This document shows positions 58,851 to 64,000 of a stretch of DNA of 64,000 nt, piece by piece. Position 1 is the stretch's first letter. Each line of letters begins with the position of its first letter. Both the position numbers and the translations under genes were made by a program. Origin of the DNA: Cymodocea nodosa (taxonomy: Eukaryota > Streptophyta > Magnoliopsida > Alismatales > Cymodoceaceae); the NCBI GenBank assembly GCA_036874045.1, contig CM072337.1, positions 3,596,001 to 3,660,000 of the forward strand. Direction: 5' to 3'. The notes beneath the pieces were generated by a model. The model saw only the letters and a program-made list of their open reading frames with translations, did no database searches and was not told the origin of the DNA.

Positions 58851-59546
58851 ATGTTATACAAAATCACAACAGATGGAATTGATGAAATTACCACTAGATG
58901 CACTAAGGGAAGTCTGAGTAACTTATTAGCTAAAGATCTGCATAGATTGTGTTGTGTGCCAAAAGAAATTAAAGAATGTGTTAGAGAAAAATATTTTCAT
59001 GAACTACAAGCTGCAAAGTTGACTAATATTAGAGATGGATTTTTATGGAAGTTATTTAATCGTAGTTCAATCAACTATGAATATCTGAATATGGAAGAAA
59101 CTACTGGAATTCCACCCAATACATTAAAAGGAATAGATCATATTATGAAGATAGATGAAGGATTAATTATTTACAAAACCAAACCAATGTATGTAATTCT
59201 GTTACCCGATATTTTGATTAGAAATCCTATCACTAGAGAAGAATGGAATATAGGAAGGCCTAATAGATTTGAAGTACCAACTAAAAATTGTGAGTCAACT
59301 TTAACATTTTCTGATAAAAATTTGACCATTCTTGAAAAATTGTATTACTAGAGACCAACTAGAAATTAGGATGAAGATTTATGTTTAAGTGTGTATAATT
59401 TTCTGAATAGATCTTGGACTGAAAATACCATGATATATCTAGGACAGAAAACATTAATTAACAACATACATGTCATACTTGATGGATATATATATTTAGT
59501 CACAAATATATCAGTTGCATTTAGATCTGATTTATACATAGTAAGT
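58851..59546 (+). pseudogene. Unrecognised ORF downstream of capsid gag in unit P
   Basis: ATG 58851, open for 166 codons to TAG at 59349, then another TAG near 59370 and open again until an Athila LTR interrupts at 59547: one frame throughout, at least 230 codons. It has a basic N-terminal helical part (LLAKDLHRLCCVPKEIKECV, LQAAKLTNIRDGFLWKLFN), a middle with IPPNTLKGIDHIMKIDEGL, and a hydrophobic strand-rich end (NIHVILDGYIYLVTNISVAF). I do not recognise it: it is not protease, RT or any gag motif I know, although it lies where protease would be expected. There is no counterpart elsewhere in the window because copy A is cut before it. A 180-base noncoding gap (58669-58850) separates it from gag. 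Confidence 0.5.
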
Positions 59547-60436
59547 GTTTAGAATGAAAAAGTGCATAATATTAATGGTTAAATGATGGTTAATTGCATA
59601 ATATTTAGCTTATCATTTGAGAATTAAGCCATTATGTTATAATTGCACTGATATATGCTTTAATGAAAGAATCTACATAATTTCAAGGAATTAATGTGAA
59701 TTAAGTACATTTCTGAACTATCGGTAAGTTGTAGGATTTTAATTCTTAAGTATTTGAATTTTCTATTATCTCGGAGAGTTATATTGCATGTATTGGATAA
59801 TTATGTTTTAAACGCTTAAAGAATATTTTATTATTTCTTGGAGTACACGTGTTGAAACATCAATGCATGACTTAAGTGAATTTTCGATAAGTTATCTAGT
59901 AACTATTTGAAATGCATCTAAGCATTGGATAGTTAAGGTTTGTAAGTATCTGAAATATCTGAACAAGTTATTTCTTTATTGCATGTGTTTTATAGTTAAA
60001 TCAATGAAGTAAGTTCGTTGAGTTATCTAACTCCATGGACCCTTTATTTTCTAATATGCCATTGTAGCAGTTGCAGAAACAGGACATTCAATGGAAGACC
60101 ACGATTACACGTATCACGCAAGAATTCACTTGTGGAATGAAGAAGAAATCACCATCGTTGATATGAATAAAGGAAATCCAACCGATCATCTAAGTAGAAG
60201 TAGTTACTACTAAAAGAAATATAAAAGAAGAGGAGAAAGATGAAGAGAGTGTGTCTGCAAAGGTGGAGGACCGCGCTAACTACAGGAATCGTCGGAAGTT
60301 CCCTGAAGCTCTACACCACCACCAAAATCACCAACCATCGGAGGTCTGTGAGGATACTTTCTTGATGTCAGGTTGATTCTGAGCCAAACACGGTGACTAA
60401 CAACCACTGTGAGGAGTGATCGCGTCACGGGAAGGG
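59547..60436 (+). repeat. Athila-type LTR, 5' part, plus orientation
   Basis: Starts tgtttagaatgaaaaagtgc and stops at cgggaaggg, in the middle of the LTR. No PPT precedes it, so it is an insertion or recombination product in the unknown ORF, not a 3' LTR in place. Confidence 0.85.
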
Positions 60437-61298
60437 TTATAATCAAAAATGATGACTAACAAGCACGATTGCAAATGGTTGGATCACATGAACAACAAAT
60501 GAATTATAATCAATATAATAGAGCTGAGTATGAGAATCCTATAGTTTACCCAACCGATGATCAGTTTAGAATGTGTAATATGTTGAGAGATACGGAAGTT
60601 TGGGATAGGTATAACAAACTAGAGCGTAGCTTAGAACAAAACATGGACAAACTAGAACAATATATGTGTCAACAACAAGAAGTCAATCAATTAAACTATA
60701 AGGAAGAATATACAGAACCTAAAATTGATATTATATACGAAACTGAAAAAACCATAATGAAAATTGATCAAAAATTAAATGCAATGAGATTAGATGATCT
60801 GGAAAGAAAACTAAAAGCATTGGATGAATTTACAATGAAATTACAAGTTAGGCAACAGAAAAACACAAATAAAAACTTTAATGTTACAAATGTGCATAAT
60901 TTGCAAGATATACAGAAAATAGAAAATACCAATGCAATAGAATTTAAAGAATAAAATTTAAAACTAAAAACAGTTGAAGATCATAATCACGAAAATGAAA
61001 TACAAGAACATCATGAAAGTAATGAAAATCTGGAATATGCATATATAACATTAAGAACTGGGACTGATATACCACCAAGGATTCAAAAAGAAAGTAACAT
61101 GAAGGTGGATAAGTACAAAAATCAAAATGATAATGAAAATGTAATATCTGAAAACGTAGAAATCAATGAAGAAAAATCTGAATCTAAAAATGAGACTAAA
61201 AATGATCAACCAAATGAAATGAAAGAAAAAGAATCTTGTAAATCACAATCATTAGCACCCTATCCTGAAAGATTACAACAAACATTTCCTGAAAAATA
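60437..61298 (+). pseudogene. Athila-type gag C-terminal half (copy Q3)
   Basis: Counterpart of 35150-35940. The knuckle is lost in the upstream junction. MNYNQYNRAEYENPIVYP, LEQNMDKLEQYMCQQQEVNQ, the coiled coil IDQKLNAMRLDDLERKLKALDE and the Asn/Glu-rich linker are open for 161 codons (60469-60954), better preserved than Q1. A TAA near 60954 interrupts, and the linker resumes in frame. Leads into protease. Confidence 0.78.
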
Positions 61299-61768
61299 AG
61301 AAAAAATTAGAGAAATTTTTGAAAAAGTACAAGTTAATATTCCTTTGTTAGACTTATTGCAGAAAATGCCACCTTGTGCTAAATTTCTTAAGGATTGGTG
61401 TACTAAGGAAAGAGAGCGAAAAGTTTTAAAGAAAGTCTTTTTAGTTGAGCAAAGTAGTTCCCTATTTCTACCACAAATTCCTAAAAAGCTATCTAATCCT
61501 GGAATTCCTGTTATATCATGCACCATAGGAAATACCATTCTAGAAAGAACCTTAATAGACCTAGGTGTAGATATAAATGTTATGTCAAGTGATATATTTG
61601 CATCCTTAGGATTAGAAGGCTTAATTCCTACTAAGACTATTATTCAATTAGTTAATAAAAGTATAAGATACCCTAGAAGAAAAATAGAGGATGTCCTAAT
61701 TAAAATCAAAAACTTCATATATCCTATTGATATTGTAATTTTAGATTCTCAACAAATTAAGCATCAAA
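61299..61768 (+). pseudogene. Athila-type protease, truncated by R4
   Basis: VNIPLLDLLQKMPPCAKFLKD, CTIGNTILERTLIDLGVDINVM, DIFASLGLEGLIPT, FIYPIDIVILDSQQIKHQ. The catalytic motif keeps Asp-Leu-Gly but has Val-Asp where Athila has Ala-Ser. Open for about 140 codons from 61345. R4 begins at 61769, cutting the domain about 10 residues before the position of the LGKPFLAT block seen in copy Q1. Confidence 0.85.
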
Positions 61769-63501
61769 TGTTAGTTCATTATTTTATCAATTAATTTTGA
61801 TGATGTAAAACATGTGGTTTAATTATTTCTGCAATACTTTAGAAGTCTTTTTACTAAAATGAAAATTGTCTAACTACTATGTACTTAGAATTTTTTAAAT
61901 TAGATTTCGGCAGGTTGTTATCTCTACAGTGAATTGATCAAAGAGTTAATATATAAGTTACCAAACAAAATAGGACAAATCAGGTGGTTAAGCTTCTCTC
62001 CTAGCTTTTCAGACAGCTATATCAGTAACTATCTGAAAAGTATTTATCTTCGGTGAGTTAAGTCTTTTTATGTTCGAATATATATATTTTATAGTAAGTA
62101 TCCGAAATCCCTTCAGTTTCGGATAGTTAAGGGTTTTCATTCCTGATAGTTAGTTGTTTCTCTAATTTAATGTATTTTTGGTTACTTTCTTCTAAAGGAC
62201 ATGTGTCAGTCTCTCATCGCTTGACTTAAGTGACTTTTCAAAATGTTACGATGTAACTATCCGAAAGCTCTTAAGAATCGAAGAGTTACCTTCAATAAGT
62301 ATCCAAAATGGGTGTTAAGCTTCGGATAGTTAATTTTTTATTATTTCTGACTTAAGTGACTTTTCGGAAGGTTACCTGTGTAACTATCCAAAATGACTTA
62401 AGGATTAGAGAGTTATCTTTTATAAGTATCCATAACATGCCTTCTCTATCAAATAGTTTATTTTTAATATTTTATGATGCTGTTTCAGAAGGACACGTGT
62501 TTCAATTTTAATACATGACTTAAGTGGTCTTTCGGAATGTTAGTTCTATCTATCCGAAATGATTTTGAGTTTTGGCAAGTTATCTTTCTAAGTCTCTGAT
62601 TTTTCTAAAAGCCTCCGAAGATTTTATTTTTACAAAAATGCAACTATTATTAATTAACTAACTATTGTGGCAATATATCTTTTGATTGTAGATCTCGACT
62701 TTATTATGATTGAAGGTTGCTGGAAATGAATTACTACATAAGGCATCTGACCATTTCAGAATTCTTTCCACCTATGCAAATCTCAAAGGAAAAATAAAAA
62801 AGATTTGCAAAAAACTGAAACATACACACGTAGAATTTTTCAACACTCGAAAGGAGAAATTGTCTGCTCAGCAATTCTACAAACATTTTGAAGATTCGTT
62901 TGCAACAAAGTCCAAAAGATCAAGAGTTAAAAATCAATCAAGAATTCTCCTCAATGCTTCATAAATCAACTCTTCTTAGGAGTTGACCTCGTGTTGTGTG
63001 TCTTTTTCATTTTGAGTCTATGACTCCTGGTTTTAAACTGTTTTCTCGTTTGCTTTAAAACCCTAACTCACAAGGGTGTTGTGAGTATACCTTCACAAGG
63101 TCGGGGCCTTGGTGAAGAGAGTGAAGTGTGATACTTCACTTGCTCAAGATTGGGGTCTTGAGTACACAAAGTTGGTGCTTTGTGTGAGGTTTTTGTTTAG
63201 CCTTTAAAAACATCTGTAAGGATGTTGCTTAGCCTGCAAAAGCAACTTATTTAAGATTTGTGCCTAACCTTAAAAGCACTTAGTGGAATTCTCAAGGTTG
63301 TGGCCTTGAGGAGTGGACTACCCAATTTGGGGAACCACTATAAAATCTTTGTGTCTTTTAATTTCTGCACTGCTTGTTGTTATTTCAAAATCAATCAATT
63401 AGGGTTCATTAGTGTCAATAGCTTCTGAAATTTTTAAAGCAAAATAAATTTTATTAGGACACTATTCACCTCCCCTCCTAGTGTGTCATTCGATCCTTTC
63501 A
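61769..63501 (+). repeat. R4 5' LTR
   Basis: 1,733 bp from tgttagttcatt to cgatcctttca. The upstream part (62020-62620) has the TCGGATAGTTA and AACTATCCGAAA motif array with GACTTAAGTG and ACACGTGT words. Candidate TATA boxes are cataaatca near 62960 and tataaaat at 63339; I cannot choose between them. Confidence 0.88.
63066..63310 (+). repeat. Row of six short perfect or near-perfect hairpins in R4 LTR
   Basis: Stems of 7-11 bp with loops of 5-6 bases: 63066-63086 (ACTCACAA/TTGTGAGT), 63091-63117 (CTTCACAAGG, one bulge), 63120-63140 (AGTGAAGT/ACTTCACT), 63143-63162 (CTCAAGA/TCTTGAG), 63164-63185 (ACACAAAG/CTTTGTGT), 63291-63310 (CTCAAGG/CCTTGAG). Loops are G/T-rich. Confidence 0.85.
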
Positions 63502-63503
63502 AG

Positions 63504-63515
63504 TGGTATTAAAGC
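63504..63515 (+). other. Primer binding site of R4 (initiator-Met tRNA type)
   Basis: TGGTATTAAAGC two bases after the LTR, two transitions from TGGTATCAGAGC. Confidence 0.85.
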
Positions 63516-63553
63516 AAGTTATCTCTGTAATAGATTTAATCAATCTGAGATCA

Positions 63554-64000
63554 ATGGCAAAGGGTTAGCATGTACACTAACCTCCACTCTTTGATGGAAA
63601 TAATTATGGCTTTTGAAAAATAAAATGACTAATTTTTTAAAATCTATGGATGTGAAGGTATGGAGAGCAGTGGTTCGTGGAATACAACTTCCAGATGTTC
63701 TTGAAGACATGTGGAATGATGAAGATGAGAAGAAAATTCAAATGGATGTAAGAGGAATGAATGCACTAACTTGTGCAATCATTGTTGATATATACAACAA
63801 GATTTCTGCTTGTTCTACTGCACATGAAGTTTGGCGTGCATTAGAAATTACTTATGAGGTAACAAATGAAGTGAAGGATACAAAAATCAGTATCCTACTA
63901 AGAAAGTATGAGATGTTCAAAATGAAAGAGAATGAGAGTATTACTGATCTCATATCTCATTTCATTGAAATCATAAATGGACTGAAGAATCTCAGGAAAG
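63554..64000 (+). pseudogene. R4 gag, N-terminal part
   Basis: ATG 63554 begins a copia gag: PPLFDGNNYG block, then after a one-base deletion near 63626 an open frame to the window end with MTNFLKSMDVKVWRAVV, MDVRGMNALTCAI, STAHEVWRALEITYE, KDTKISILLRKYEMFKM and ITDLISHFIEIINGLK (UBN2-type capsid). Stops in the first 25 codons (TAG, TAA, TGA) sit where R2 has Gln, Arg or Trp-like residues. The zinc knuckle and pol would lie beyond the window. Confidence 0.88.

Larger units (their letters stand above)
61769..64000 (+). mobile_element. R4: 5' end of a Ty1/copia element, plus strand (runs off window)
   Basis: LTR, PBS and start of gag in plus orientation. The left edge is clear because the protease reading of copy Q1 is broken exactly before TGTTAG. 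The expected duplication would be TCAAA (61764-61768), but the other end lies outside the window. It is a different family from R1-R3, although its U5 end carries the same C-rich block (TATTCACCTCCCCTCCTAG). Confidence 0.9.

Noticed and set aside
58851-59546. Unknown ORF as a viral-type movement protein
   Set aside because: The hydrophobic, strand-rich end is only a vague similarity; no diagnostic motif is visible.
59547-60436. 3' LTR of an intact gypsy element running from 32961 to 60436
   Set aside because: No polypurine tract precedes 59547; the LTR interrupts a reading frame and is itself cut in the middle. The interval also contains LTRs in both orientations.
1-64000. Host genes, tRNA or rRNA genes
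   Set aside because: I read both strands for conserved gene or RNA signatures and found only retroelement coding blocks; tRNA-like strings are primer binding sites.

Overview
This window looks like intergenic heterochromatin of a flowering plant, probably a eudicot with a large, very AT-rich genome. I see no host gene, tRNA or rRNA. Almost all of it is LTR retrotransposons, both Ty1/copia (Sirevirus-like gag-pol with initiator-Met primer sites) and Ty3/gypsy (Athila-like gag, protease, RT and integrase with a degenerate tRNA-Asp primer site). Coding regions are broken by stops and small frameshifts but remain readable.

Layout. 1-738: remnant of an R1-family copia element. 754-3648: inverted Athila-type LTR plus the 3' tail of such an element. 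3649-7163, continued at 26726-28467: gypsy-derived unit P, copy A (ORF X then capsid-type gag). It is interrupted by copia element R1 (7164-26720, target duplication GTTAA). R1 is itself interrupted inside gag by R2 (17477-24080, duplication TGCTT), which has LTRs, PBS, PPT and a gag but no pol. 28468-32956: broken second R1-family copy containing an Athila tail and LTR. 32961-37260: Athila LTR, PBS, gag, protease and start of RT. 37262-43306: Athila LTRs in both orientations with a gag piece. 43307-44996: gypsy RNase H and integrase. 45730-49644 and 57935-59546: unit P copy B (ORF X, capsid gag, an unrecognised ORF), interrupted by complete copia element R3 (49645-57934, duplication GCAAT). 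59547-61768: another Athila LTR, gag and protease fragment. 61769-64000: start of copia element R4 on the + strand, inserted in that protease and running off the window.

How the parts relate. R2 has no enzymes, but its gag, PBS and PPT resemble those of R3, so an R3-like element is its plausible helper. The most unusual signals cross superfamily lines. A roughly 740-codon protein (ORF X) is found downstream of RNase H in copia R1 and upstream of gag in gypsy unit P. A noncoding module with one sharp common edge is found in R1 and in Athila tails. Short palindromic motifs (TTTCGGATAGTTA with TAACTCTCCGAAA; GTTGAGTTA with TAACTCAAC) fill the LTRs of otherwise unrelated families. Internal stop codons in ORF X copy A and in R3 are almost all TAG, which fits loss of CAG and TGG codons through methylated-cytosine decay.
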